Shown: positions 12,430 to 24,239, counted from the first letter of the stretch. The stretch is DNA of 64,000 nucleotides from Isoetes taiwanensis (GCA_021234155.1 JAJEKV010000004.1:18413310-18477309); one strand, 5' to 3'. The notes: a model not told the origin generated them from the letters alone. Program-made: numbers and translations.

Positions 12430-12557
12430 AGCGGGCGATTCAAATTTGCACAGGTGGCAGTCAAATTTCAAATTGCGGGCGGGAATTTTGAATTTTATGT
12501 TAAAAGTTGCACAGGTGGCAAGTTTTCAAATTACGGGCGGGATTTTTAAATTTTATG
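12430..12557. repeat. Degenerate tandem repeat, unit about 55-70 bp
   Basis: Successive units share TTGCACAGGTGGCA, then CAAATT, then GCGGGCGGGAATTT-type sequence. The region just upstream (12160-12260) also repeats GCGCCAAGAAGAAAGCGC. The stretch lies upstream of the ParB-like gene and may be its leader or promoter region. Confidence 0.55.
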
Positions 12558-13053
12558 TTCAAATTTTGGGCGCGTAAGGGCTTAAAAATATTCAATTTGA
12601 AAGTTCAAATTTAAGCGGCATGGTATACTGGATCGCCAGGGCATGGGCGGGCATAGGCGGCCGGATCGCATAAAGCGCCTGGACGCCAATGGCGCCCTAA
12701 TTGGTCACTGTGGTACGCCAGACGACCAACGACCAAAGTTAGTTAGCCGCCATTGTCCGGAGGGTCTCATTTGCTTTTTGTCGCTTTTGATTCCAGCTCG
12801 GGCCGCCTCGATCTTAGCGCGGCTCGCCAAATACTCGAGCAATCCTTTCTTGGCCTCTTTTTTCAGTGTTTTCTGGCGCCATTTCCCTCTGATTCATCTT
12901 TTACCTCTTCGAAAACAACACGGTTTCAGGCAAAAATCATAAGGCCAAATAGAAATCGACAATTTTGGAGCTCCTCAGGCTGTGGAGACAGCGGCTAGCA
13001 CCCTGCCAGGCACATGTATGTCATCTACTTGCAGTTTTTTGTTTATTTATTCC

Positions 13054-13170
13054 AAATGGTGCCACCGCGCCATTTAGCTTACTTTAGGGTCTTGTTGTTG
13101 GCAAATGGCGCCATGGCGCCATTTGGATGCCTGTTAGCTTACTTTAGGGAATCTTGTTGTTCCAAATAGC
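13054..13170. repeat. Palindrome plus spacer repeat units
   Basis: Palindrome copies lie at 13054-13075 (variant) and 13103-13124 (perfect), with a degenerate copy near 13163. They are separated by a conserved spacer containing GTTAGCTTACTTTAGGG and CTTGTTGTTGGC. The same spacer recurs 900 bp downstream, so palindrome and spacer together form the repeated unit. Confidence 0.8.
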
Positions 13171-14009
13171 GCCACGGCATGGCAAAAATTAGTGGCTATT
13201 AATAGCCAAATGGCAATTTTTTAGAGGGTCTAGACAATTTTTGCGGCGAATTTTATGAAGAGAGATTTCTTTTAAAAAAATAAAAAATAGCCATAGCTAA
13301 ATCAAGTACTCTATTATTTTTTTAGGATTAGCCAAATTATTTTCCCCCTTTTTCTTAAAGAAAAAAGGATTAGCCTTTTTTTATATTACAATATTTACAT
13401 ATTAAATCATCATTAATAACCAAATAAAAATGAATTCCTATTATAGACATTTACACATCCCCACCTACCATGATCAGTAATAGTAGTTTTTTAAGCTATG
13501 TATTTCTATTACATATACCATATATGCATTTTCAAAAAGGAATTGTAAGAGATGGCCAATATCTCTCTAGATGTCCGAGTTAGTTGCATAACATCTTCCC
13601 TCAAGGTTAGAGATAAGTGCAATTTGATCACCATATCTAGAAGGTGCCATTGCATTGAATATTGTTCAAATCATGGATATTATAAGCTATATTGTGAGCT
13701 TTTATTAAAAGTTTTTTAATATTATTGTATATTTCTTGATTGTTGATTATTATTTATAATTTTAGTACATATATCTAAAGCTACAGAATTCACATTTTTT
13801 GCCTTTTTTAGTTAGAAAAAATAGTCAAGTTTATAGTACTTAATTCAAAAGTTTCGCCAAGTCCAAGTACATACAAATGTAATGGTAATAGTAACTTTAG
13901 CCAAATGTATATCATAAAGTACTGTAAAATTTTGAAAAATAGCCAAACTATTTTTTATAGAAATATATATAGCACACTTAATTTTTTCCCTGGCCACCGC
14001 CCCATTTCG

Positions 14010-14190
14010 ATGTCTGTTAGCTTACTTTAGGGAGTCTTGTTGTTGGCAAATGGCGCCACCGCGCCATTTGGATGCCTGTTAGCTTACTTTAGGGAGTTGT
14101 TGGCAAATGGCGCCATGGCGCCATTTGGATGCCTGTTAGCTTACTTTAGGGAGCCTTGTTGTTGGTAAATGGCGCCATGGCGCCATTTGC
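14010..14190. repeat. Tandem array of palindrome-bearing units
   Basis: Three units of about 57-62 bp each consist of GTTAGCTTACTTTAGGG, a TTGTTGG spacer and a palindrome. The palindromes lie at 14048-14069 (central variant), 14105-14126 (perfect) and 14167-14188 (perfect). The array ends about 70 bp before the first exon of the ParB-like gene. Confidence 0.85.
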
Positions 14191-14250
14191 ATCTGAGTCC
14201 AGTGCATAAACACATAGAAGCATTCACATATGTATTAGCAATAAAAAGCA

Positions 14251-16575
14251 ATCTACCAAGCGAATGGCGCTATCTTTGACCACCGCCATCTTTTTCCTCT
14301 GGGCATCACATTCATAAAACGGATAAACGTGTTTAGCCTATATCAAGGGCCTGCAAATCTGACATCTAGGCCAAGAAATATGGAGCATCTGAAAACCTTA
14401 GTGGAATCCTTTCAAAGAGACCCACATCCAGTGTTTACTCCCGCGGACGTGATTACATTCAATCCCCTCACAAAGAAACTGCACCCTTGGAAAACTGAGG
14501 ATGACCTCATGGGGATGCACTATTACATAGTGAATGGCAATCATTCTGTTATGGCCACTCAGCTTGTATGTAAAAGACTCGGCACAACAAAGTCCCAAGA
14601 GCAAATGACAAAGATTTATGAGTATCGGAATTGTCGAGTCTTGTCTGGCACGGTCAACGAGTAAGAATGCCTGCAGCTCAGTTGTGAAGTCAATGATATC
14701 GCTGCCAAGACTATTTTCAAGGAGCCCTTCATTGATAACATAACCCACTTGCGGCACCAATATGCTCTTTGCGGGAAGCCTGATCCATCGGGACGTGGGC
14801 AGTCACGCTCAGAACCATACAAGGTACATACTGTTGTAATTGTTGGCAAGATTAGCAAATGGCGTCGTGGTGCCATTTGGTGAGGAAATAGCACCGTGTC
14901 GCCATTTAATGAGGAAACGGTGCCATTTCCTCATTAAATGACGCCACGGTGCCATTTCCTCACCAAATGGCATTCAAGACTAACTTCTTGTTGTTTCCAG
15001 CGTTATCTGGCTTTGGCTGAAGTTACCATGCGTGGTAAGCATCCGAAAGATTTCAACCAGTGGGTCTTCATGCCAGAGGATATTTTTCAGTTATTCATGT
15101 CCCTATGGAACTTGTGGAAATCTTGCAAGCTAAAAGATAACAAGGGACAAACTATTACCTGTAACTGGGCAAAAGACTCTGACTACTTCAGTCAGACCTA
15201 CTTGAGGTGCATGAGGGGTCTCGACTATGAAGACTGTCGAGTTTTGTTCCAGGAAGTGCTGGATGGGAAGACCTACGTCAAGGTCACCAGTGATTATACA
15301 GGTAAGCAATTCTTCAAGACAAGGGCAAAGACACTACGATCTATATCTTTCTTGAAGAAGGAGATTTTTGAATATGTGAAGGATAATTTTCCGAAGAAGT
15401 TCACATCCTTCACTGATCTGAGTACTGCCGTAACGGGCTTCGAGGATACCGACTTGATTTCCATGGCCACCTTGCATAGTAAGTGGGTTGAAGTTGGAGT
15501 GACCAAGGAAGGAGTTTTCGGTAACGTGCCACCTGCCTTGGCAAGATTTATACGCAATGCTGTCTTGCAGAGAGAGGATACTGAAGACTTCCTTTGCGAA
15601 GTTGAACTAACAGACAGCAGGGGGCAAGTTGTTTGCACTCCTGTACCAGTATCCTTGATAGTCCTGGACACTAGAGGCATAACTCCAATGTGGGACAAAA
15701 CCACACTATCTAACTTTTTTAATACAGCTGTAAAGAACACCACAGCTGATTCTTTCTGGATAGTGTGCTTTGCAAGGCTAGAGCATAATGTCTTAATTTC
15801 ATATGTGTTGGATAATCTGGATTCCAGATCCAGAGTTTTTATTGGCATGTATGAGGATGAATACAAGAATCCGCCTGCCACAGGAGTTCAGGAGCCCCAT
15901 GCACTAGTGTACGCCACAAAAATTCAGGCCACTGCTGGTGATCCTATCCATGACATTGACCTCAGATTCTCGTTTGTCGATCATCCTCAAGAACTGCCAC
16001 CAGTTCTGGTACCTAATGAAGAAGACGCGGACGAGGAGAGCGAGGCTATGGCCGGGAAGCTCTGCAACAGCAGATTCAGGTACAGCTGGCAAGGCTTGCC
16101 AGGGGACATAATCATGAGAAACCAGCTGGGGCCTGCCACATGCTCTTATCTCGTGCAGAAAATGGTACTGCCAGGAACAAGAGTGTTTGATTACTTCTCA
16201 TGTGGTTCGTTTGGCCGAGCTGCATTGATCAATAAGAGATTTTGTATTGTGTTCGAAAGTGACCCGGCTAAGCAGCAATGCCTAAAGGGCATTCTTGGTA
16301 GGCTTGACCACCTCCTGAATCCTATCATCGCAGCAGTTCCTGTGACAGAGAGACAAGGTGTTGTTGTTGAAGAAGCTGTAGATCCACCAAGTCCAGTGAT
16401 ACCTGAAGCTCAACCCGATGTGGACTATGATGTGATCAAGGATATACAATTCAATATGGACATTCTTGATGATCCCAATTTTACTGCCACAGCGTTTGAG
16501 ACCTTTCAAGGAGATCCTATGGGTGCTTCTTCTAGCCATGGCACTGGCGCTGCGGAACTTGATCCTACTGCATAG
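14251..16575 (+). CDS. ParB-like / methyltransferase-like fusion protein (one in-frame stop)
   Basis: Two exons share one frame. Exon A is open from about 14251 to 14823. It encodes a segment with ParB/sulfiredoxin-fold character: a Leu-rich helix (EHLKTLVESFQRDPHPVF), then YYIVNGNHSVMATQL, which matches the ParB signature 'ivdGnHR..Aa'. The intron 14824-15000 (GTACAT...TTTCCAG, phase 0) is filled with palindrome repeats. Exon B, 15001-16575, continues with a long unassigned region and then TRVFDYFSCGSFGRAALI plus IVFESDP near 16176-16262. That looks like SAM-methyltransferase motif I and the following acidic strand. An acidic tail ends in TAG. A TAA at 14662-14664 interrupts exon A, although the frame after it still reads sensibly to the splice site. 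The gene is therefore either recently inactivated, mis-sequenced, or has a small intron starting GTAAGA. The N-terminal Met is not visible; upstream exons are likely before 14251. Confidence 0.5.
14824..15000 (+). repeat. Intron made largely of palindrome repeats
   Basis: The 177-bp intron contains a palindrome variant at 14857-14878. It also contains a longer hairpin around 14905-14941, in which GCCATTTAATGAGGAAA is mirrored by TTTCCTCATTAAATG. Both splice sites are canonical and the exons join in phase 0. The repeat has either created the intron or expanded inside it. Confidence 0.6.
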
Positions 16576-17985
16576 CCTGAATTTTTTTTTGTGATTATAA
16601 TGTAAATTGTACAATAATACTTTTGTAAACAGACTATCTCTGCTTGTTGTGGCAAATTTAGGGATATGCAAATCTATGAATTTGGAAATTTTTACTGATT
16701 TTGTGATCTCATGTCTCTTTAGCTTCATTATATGCACTGTCAGTATTTTTAATGGCGCCAATAAATGGCACTTTAGATGCATTTTTGTGCTAAATGGCGC
16801 CATAATTGCTCAAAAAATCGTCATAAAATGGACTAAAAAGGAATTTTGTCCCTAATTGGAATCACAAAATTTCTCATTTTAATGAAATTGTGCTTCACTC
16901 TGTTGTTCGTTTGGCCTCGGCAGCTATTTTACTTTTTCACCAAATCTTTATTCTCCCCTCCCTTGCTGATTTTTCCCTTTCTTCTCTTCTGCGCCAATCT
17001 CATATTCGCCACCCTCTGCTAATGCACACTAAGCTTCCTTTGCTGGCTTCTCATGTGCATGTATTGTATCTGCCTTCGCATTCCCCTCGGCCCCCTTTTT
17101 CTCCTTGGCCTGCGCTTCTCTTATTCTTCTTTGTATTGCCGGGTTCCTTCGCATCTCGGAGGCTTTGCACTTAAATTGGCAAGACTTGTCATGTTTTCCA
17201 TCCCATCTGGAAGTGTTTATTCATCATTCAAAGCGGGATCAACAAGCTTGAGGCAATTCTACTTTCTTGACTCGGTTGCAATCCTTCACCTGTTCAGTCT
17301 CCTTGTTGCAATGTCTTATTAGCTCGGGCCAATTTTCCCACATTGACCCTCCTTCTGGCAGACCTCCAAATTATAAGTCCAATGTATACTGCTACATAAT
17401 AATAACATGCAATGACAATGCTCCAGAATCTCACAACAAGCATTATAGTCCTACTATTTCTACAAAAAAAAAAATCCTATAACTGCAAAGAATATACCTC
17501 ATGAAACTGCGCCTTGAAGACAAATCCCTCCTTTGCATAAGATGTCAAAGCGTCAGCCCAGTTTCAACGAACTTCTGCCTCAACAATATCTTAATAGAGA
17601 ACAAAAGTGCCATGCTGATAAATTTTGAATTCAGACCATGTATTTCACAGAGCTGAATCATGTGGAGTATATCTAGTACACTGATTGTGTTAAACATTTT
17701 AACCCAAAGCTCTGATTTAGGGAAGACAAAGAGTGCAAGAGAATTGATTTTTCCTCACCATAGTTACATTATAATAACAATATCTGAATCCTATCCAACT
17801 TGTAAATTAGAAGTATGCCTTCGGACAGCCACAGAAAAGGCATCACAATAAGTTACAAGTAGAAGAAACATTTGCATTTCATTTGCAACGTTGTCTCTTT
17901 TGATTGTCTGCAACTCCCACCGCTATAATAAATTTTTAGATTTTCAAATTGGATCCATCTCAAATCATCTCTCTCATTGTTTCTC
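16576..17985. other. Noncoding flank with a diverged palindrome pair
   Basis: The stretch 16751-16803 has two AATGGCGCCA half-type sites about 45 bp apart, in the 3' flank of the ParB-like gene. The remainder to 17.98 kb is AT-rich with no recognisable coding motif. Small frames at 16890-17480 are low-complexity. Confidence 0.5.
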
Positions 17986-20900
17986 CAACATCTGAAAGCT
18001 CCTATTCCCTATATGATGACATACAGCAGCACAAGCGGATGGGCAGAGTCATGCTCCTTGGAGACTTCAATGCGCGGACAGGGGTGGAACAGGCCATGCG
18101 GTTTGGACCCCTCGCCGGATGACGATCTCTGCGATTTGCCCCGCAGAGGCGGCTTTGCACACGGCACTTTCGGATGACGCCAGTCGGTCACGGCTCGGCT
18201 GCGGACAATTCTCCTGATGTGCGGTATCTTTGACCTGCTCATATGCAATGGCCTACCACAATGGCCCTCTTCCCACGGGTACACTTGCAGACAGGACAAT
18301 CACGGCGGCGGAACTAGTGTCGTGGATTATGTCATAGTGGCTGCGCAGGATGTACACCTTGTCAGCCACATTCACGTCGGCACGGACAGTCGGGACGAGG
18401 AGGCCGACTCAGATCACCTCCCACTCTATGTGAAGGCGGCACGGCCGGCCGCCACCCCCCCTCGCTTGCATTACCGGTACCTCGGTTGCGCTTGGATTAT
18501 GAGCATGGAGGCTTGGCCGCCATGCTACATGAGACAGTGCTTTGGGAGACCTCCCCACGCCGTAGTCGAGGCCACAACCTTCCCACGTAACAGATGGTTT
18601 GATGCTGAGTGTAAGGAACACAAATGCGCTTTTCAGATCATCGCGTGGATCGGGACACACGAGCTTTCCAGGCCACCCGGCCATTACCGTGCCTTCCTCA
18701 AGGAAACAAAGGCAAGGTACACGGCAAGGCACCAAGGAGAAATGTTTCGGCCCTGCGGGCGCCCACCGAGAACTTTTCGGGCGCGGGGGTACTCTCGGGC
18801 CGCCATGACCTATGGGGAACATCACGGCGGTGCAATGGGAGCAGTACCTGCAATAGCTTTATGATCCCCCGGGAACACGGACAGATGTGCCCCCGCGAAT
18901 ACATGCCCCACCGGTGATCACGTAAGAAGATGTCGAAGAAGAGTCCGCGGCCTTTAGCTAATGGGAAGGAACAGACTTGGGCCTACCGGCAAGCGGAGTT
19001 GCTCAAGTGGGCGGGGACTGACCAATGGTGCCCGGCCCTTGTTGCAATCGTTCAACGTGGCGCCGCAAGAGGGTTTTCCCGGTCATGGACCACAAAGCGA
19101 GGGTTGTTCCGATCTACAAGGCGGGGACCCCCCGCTTGTCCCACCAATTCGAACCATCATGGTCGACTCAATGTTTGCCAAGCCGCGGCGCTGGGCATTC
19201 TCAACAGCCAGGTAATCGGATGGGCGTAGGCGTGAAGAAGTCGGCACTTACCCGCGCGGGCTTCCGACCCGAGCATTCGACCATTGATCACATCTTCACA
19301 CTCGGGGGCCCTCGGTCAAGGACGCCAGGAACCGTCGGGAGGACTGTCTTCTTTGTTTTGTGGACTTTGCAAAAGCTTTCGATACGATACCACGGGAAAA
19401 GTTGTGGGCTTAGATTGCACCATCCGGGGCTCCCTATGGATCTGCGAAACGCAATGTACGATCGCACGAGAGCCGCACGAGCCGCATGCTGTAGGAAGGG
19501 ACGATCATTTGCCGGTAGCATTGGAGTTAGGCAAGGTTGTCCCTCTCACCCACACTCTTTGGACTTTACATTGACCAAGTTGGAGGCCGGCTTCTTCGCC
19601 AATGGGGGGGCGGTGATACAGCTCTTGCACCAGGTCATCCGATAGCTCATCTATGCGGATGATGTGGACCTCTTGGCCCATACACCAGAGGGCATGCAGG
19701 CACACCTAGATGCCCTGGACACATTCTGCAAAGGGGCGACGGACATGCGTGTCAACCTGACCAAGACTAAGGTGGTCCTCATATCCTCCTCACGTCATCC
19801 AGCACCTCCGACGCTCACTTATCAGGGGCAGATGGTAGAGGTTACACCCAGCTACAAGTACATGGGGGTGGAATTTCCGTCCTCAATGTATTGGGATGCA
19901 TCCATTCGCCTTCGGGTGACCGCGAGGTTGGAAGGCGGCAGACTAATGCAAAACAATAGCCACAGGGAGGAAGCCGTATGACCGGGGCCACCAAACATTT
20001 ATTAGAACGCACTGGTGGAGCCAGTTCTTCTGTATGGGGTCGAGGTGTGGGGCCCAGTGGTGTCTTTGACGACTTGGAATGACTTAGAGCAGGTCCAGAA
20101 GGCATTTTTGACGCGGGCACTTGGGGTCAAGCCCTCAGTTCCATATCAGATCTTGTTGCGGGGAGACATGATTCATGCCCCGGCAAAGATGCGGCCCTCA
20201 ATAGACACATTGTTTATTTCCGGAAGGTGGCGGAAGATGGGCGACGACACTTTCGGCTCAAGACTTGGCTTACGCCCGTGGCGATGAGCCCCATAGCGAC
20301 TTCGAGGGCTTGTTGGAAGGACAAGAGAGCCCGATTGGCTAGCGCTATTTGGAACGTGACGCACAAAAGTGCGTCAGTGTACCGAGACGCCCCGTAGGCA
20401 TAGGCCGAGGGGGTACTTGGACTCTTGTTTCTGGGGAAGCTCGGGACCACCATGCTCGAACAGTAAAGGTGGCACACTACAAAAAGACACATAAACCCCC
20501 ACCCGTTCGAGGCCCACGGCTCTACTGCGTTCTCGGTTGCCCATGAAGAAGCCGCAGGATCATGGCGTCCATTCGAACAGGGGCCCACCATCTTCGGCTT
20601 GAGATGGGTGGGGTGGGTTGGAGAGTCGCCGGGGACGTGCTTTGTCGGTGTTGCCTGGCCGGGGTTGTTGAGGATGAAAGCCATGCCTTCCGTGAGTCCG
20701 TCCCCTATAGTCGGTCGGGCTCGCTACACTCTCTTAGTGCGACACAGTGCGCCGCTCAGACGAAGCTACTCAAGACGCCGCGTCGGTTCGATCCCTTGGC
20801 TCCTACCTCCGAGGAGGTTTTGGATCTCAAGGACTCACTTACGCCCCGGCCACCGAGGTCTTAGGAATTCATGTCTATATGGATATTTGTAGAGCTGCCA

Positions 20901-21040
20901 GCAGGCTTGTTGCTGCGACGGTTTTTCCCTCCTAGGGGGTTTAATCCGGGTAGCAACGGGCTTGCTGAACCCGTGTAATTCGGGTCCCATAGGCCGATTG
21001 GCCTCCGCGGATGATAAAAGAACCTTCCTTCCTTCCTAAA
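17985..21040 (+). mobile_element. 5'-truncated, decayed LINE (non-LTR retrotransposon)
   Basis: Fragments in several + frames follow the LINE order. The endonuclease part has MGRVMLLGDFNART near 18040 and SVVDYVI...DHLPL at 18315-18430. The reverse transcriptase has VVPIYKAGTP, RTIMVDSMFAK, AGFRPEHSTIDHIF and GVRQGCP. The catalytic box LIYADDVDLLAH lies at 19646-19681, immediately after a TAG stop at 19643-19645 in the same frame. Downstream are the LLYGVEVWG segment (20028) and a terminal IRTGAHHLRLEMG plus Cys/His segment (20565-20690). Multiple frameshifts and stops show it is dead. It is clearly more GC-rich than its flanks. The 3' end is near the CCTTCC repeat at 21030. Confidence 0.85.
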
Positions 21041-22111
21041 ACTAACCTGCTTTGATACCATATTAAACAATAAGAAAATGGAAACACGAAAAGCTTGATT
21101 TCTATTGGAAATGAGAAGCACTTTATACATCATCAGACTTTGTTTAAAATAGCATGAGCTTGTCGTCATGCAATTTCATGAACAACTTTCAAAATAGAAG
21201 GAAGGCTCGAACCCCTGGAAATTTGACAAGTCTATTGACCAAATTGGCAACCAATTTTGTCAAATAATCATAATGATATAAGTCACTTCTTGACTTTTCA
21301 ATGGATATCGAATTCCAATACCAGAATCCAAAGCCCACAACCACTTTTGTCAAAAAAACTCTAATAACACAAGTCACTTTTTGCTTAATGGATATCAAAT
21401 TCCAACACCAGAATCATCTTTGCTGCAATTGCATAGACAAACTTCGGCTGAGACCAAAAAGAAAAATCACATATCAAGCATAAAAGTTAAAAAGTAAATC
21501 AATTTAAAAATGTGCATTAGATTGTTCAAATTTTTTGGCATCTGATACATGGTTTATTTTTTGGAGGATTGACCCCAAAAGTGCAATTACGCCCAAGAAT
21601 TTAAAGTTTCAATCTGCCATCTTTTTAGATGCAAAGTGGCTGCAAAGTACCAGGAATTCAACTACATCGATGAATGCTTAAGTAAAAAGAACGTAAAGGA
21701 AATGTAGAGATATGTTTCTCTATTTTGGTCTCCTGAATGCAAGAAATGAATTTGAATTAAATGACACTGTGAAAAAACAAGCTCAAATTATTAATTCAAA
21801 TAATTTGTTCTAGGCAATTCTAAGTTAAGTATACAATCCCTAAGTTAGTTTAGAATATTGGATAAGGCAACTAACTTGCAAAGTATTTAATGGTTAAATA
21901 TCGAACTTATATCACTGTACTAATATCAACCTGGGGGGGATGGGGGAGAGGGTCATCGAGAGTTGTTCGATGTGCATATTTGCCAGTTATTCTCCAGTTT
22001 AGACCGTAGATAATAATTCTCTTAGCATCTCGTAGGATAGGCGAAGGCAATTCTCAATTTTTGCAGCCTTGGATTGAAAAAGAAAGCGAATCCAATAGAG
22101 GCAATTATACC
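21041..22111. other. AT-rich noncoding stretch
   Basis: There is no recognisable gene. Two related segments around 21225-21420 share CAAGTCACTT, ATGGATATC and AAATTCCAACACCAGAAT-like words, which marks an imperfect duplication of about 100 bp. Confidence 0.45.
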
Positions 22112-22120
22112 CATGTGGAC
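22112..22120 (+). repeat. Left target-site duplication of the Mutator-like element
   Basis: CATGTGGAC here is repeated exactly and in the same orientation at 24526-24534. Nine base pairs is the typical target duplication length of Mutator-like elements. Confidence 0.6.
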
Positions 22121-22640
22121 GGAACAAATTATTTTTACCCCGGTTATTGTGATTCCATCGCAAAAAATTCCATCCCGTGGAATCACTAGGCCGGAGACCC
22201 CGTTATTTGTACCAGAGCCCCCGTTATCCGTACCTGACAGGGTCACTTTCAGGTCATTTATACCTTCCGGCGGAATCACAACTTTGCTATTCCGCCAGAT
22301 GGAATCACCAATTTACGATTCTTCGAGATGGAATCACCGCTCATGTATTCCACCAGACGGAATCACAACCGTATTATTTATTCCACGAGACGGAATCACA
22401 ATCGTGTTATTCCGCCAGACGGAAGCACAACCATGCTATTCCGCCAGATGGAATTACGAACGTCTGATTCCGTGAGATGGAATCACCACTTACGTATCCC
22501 GCCAGACAGAATCACAACATTGCTATTCCGCCAGATAGAATCACAACCATGCGATTCTGCCCGGTGGAATCACTCCTCCGTGATTCCACCAGATGGAATC
22601 ACTCCTCCGTGATTCCACAAGATGGAATCACTCCTCCGTT
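22121..22640 (+). repeat. Left inverted end with GGAATCAC subterminal array
   Basis: After the first 140 bp, a degenerate unit of about 38 bp repeats at least ten times, built on TTCCGCCAGATGGAATCAC. Many units pair GTGATTCC with GGAATCAC, giving small hairpins. It ends near 22640 with two exact ACTCCTCCGTGATTCCAC-type copies. Confidence 0.8.
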
Positions 22641-22737
22641 AAGCGAGCTTTAAGCGAAGCCTATGTTTATTTGAAGATCATGAATGAAATACCACTGAAC
22701 CATTTTGTCTGTGTTGTGTATGTCCAGTGTTATGCTC

Positions 22738-22893
22738 TAAACTGCCTGGAATTTTTCTGGTTGGGGATTTGAATCCCTTGTGTTCTGTATGTCTAAACTG
22801 CCTGGAATTTTTCTGGTTGGGGATTTGAATCCGTCCAGTGTTATGCTCTAAACTGCCTGGAATTTTTCTGGTTGGAGATTTGAACCCCTTGCC
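22738..22893. repeat. Three-copy tandem repeat, unit about 56 bp
   Basis: TAAACTGCCTGGAATTTTTC followed by TGGTTGGGGATTTGAA occurs three times, starting near 22738, 22793 and 22849, with short variable spacers. Confidence 0.8.
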
Positions 22894-23050
22894 AATATCG
22901 GCAACGCCCTTTCTATGTGAGGCCTGCCCTTTGAGTCCAATATGAGCAAAAACAAAAAAAATCCAGGTTGGAACATCTGCTTATTGTGAGATCAATTATC
23001 CACATCTACCTACATAATTATTCAATAGTAATTTCAAAAATGCTAAGTAC

Positions 23051-23479
23051 CCACTGGACAAGAATTGAGAGTTGCTCCATGCCAAAAACATTTGCAGCAT
23101 TGAGGGCTTCCAGAGCAAAATCTACTGCTGAACGGCAGTATACATGCCAGCAAGAGCTTTCCTTACAGCCCAGAGGGCGAGGCGGCACTAAGGAGAGCTG
23201 GCCACTATAAACAAACTGGAGCATAACCATAAAAACGTCGTATCCCACAATGCCCACTGGGATTACGAGTGGTGCACCCGTTCTGGAATGCCCCTCTTGG
23301 CCTTCGTTGTTATTGCAGAAGATCATCCTGAAAAATTGGCTCCTAGCTGCCAGAACACAGCGATGGGCATACACATGCCGGCCTTCAACCGTGAAGGTTA
23401 CATCACTGAAAGCTTGGCCATTCAGCAGCAGATTGAGATAGTCATTGGAAAGAAGCTTTAGTGGGTCCTCTAAATTCAT
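23051..23479 (-). CDS. BTB/POZ exon of BLADE-ON-PETIOLE/NPR1 type, inside a transposon
   Basis: The minus-strand frame begins MNLEDPLKLLSNDYLNLL, then GQAFSDVTFTVEGRHVYAHR and CVLAARSQFFRMIF. It has the BTB core LMLQFVYSGQ-like helix and the C2HC zinc segment CKESSCWHVYCRSAVDFAL that marks NPR1/BOP proteins. In that family such proteins are transcriptional co-regulators of organ patterning and defence. The first-exon length and the stop of similarity after GMEQLSILVQ match the known exon 1 boundary, and a GT donor candidate lies there. No ankyrin-repeat exon is visible on this strand anywhere to the left, although introns can be long. The exon itself shows no break. Position inside inverted transposon ends suggests a captured copy rather than the resident gene. 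Confidence 0.75.
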
Positions 23480-24239
23480 CGAGAATCTTCACTCTTTTAC
23501 TCCTGCCATCACAGCTTCAAGAACTTCCTGGAAGAAAAGGGAACAAGCTAAAACAAACTTTATGCTGATTGCAAACCGGAAGATCGTGTGCTGCTTCAGC
23601 ACCCTTTTCCTGCTTTTGTTTGAAAAAAAGAAGCCCGGCTATGGCGAGTGAAGATGGCCGGCTATGGCTTGTGAAGATGCGCAAAGGACCAACCTAACTC
23701 TTCCGATCCAAGTTCTTCTTGCCTTTTCCTGCTCTTGCAGGGCCGCAGATCCATGTTAGGGCTTCTTGCCGCCGCTGTGGCTGTCGGTCCTCCGTTCGAT
23801 CCAGCACTCCCTCTCTCACGTTTCTTCGTCCTGGGCGCCGATTTATGCCTCGCCGCTGTCGATTTTTCGTTGATTCGGCCGCTCTGCTCTGCCAGCCATA
23901 GCCAGCCTGATCGTTTTCTTGCGTGTCTGTTGTTCTGATTCGTTTTCTTGCTCCTGTTTTCGGCCATAGCCATGCTGCCTGATCTGTAGAAGCAAAAATA
24001 GAACAAGAACAATAAAAGAAGAAACAACAACTCGTCTAAGCCTGCGAAAAAATATGGCGATCGCCTAAACTCTGATTTAGTTAAACCTAGAAGCTGCAAC
24101 AAGGATGTGGAGCCATCGCCATCGTCGCCATCCCTAAAGCTTCAAAAAAATGCCGGCCATGCCGGATCGCCGGAGCAAGCCGCCATAGCCGGCGCTACAC
24201 TGGCTGAAAAAACCTTCAAGAACGTAAAAAATTTGAATT

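Noticed and set aside
11670-14190. CRISPR array
   Set aside because: Repeat units are palindromes with a conserved, not unique, spacer, in a eukaryotic intron-bearing context.
16890-17480. Possible membrane protein at 16.9-17.3 kb
   Set aside because: Leu/Ser/Pro-rich peptides from T/C-rich DNA, with frames broken and no conserved motif.
22022-22612. ORFs across the GGAATCAC array
   Set aside because: Repetitive peptides created by the array; no domain.
23662-24102. 146-codon minus-strand ORF inside the Mutator-like element
   Set aside because: Basic low-complexity composition with no motif; it could be 5' leader of the captured exon, but nothing supports a protein.
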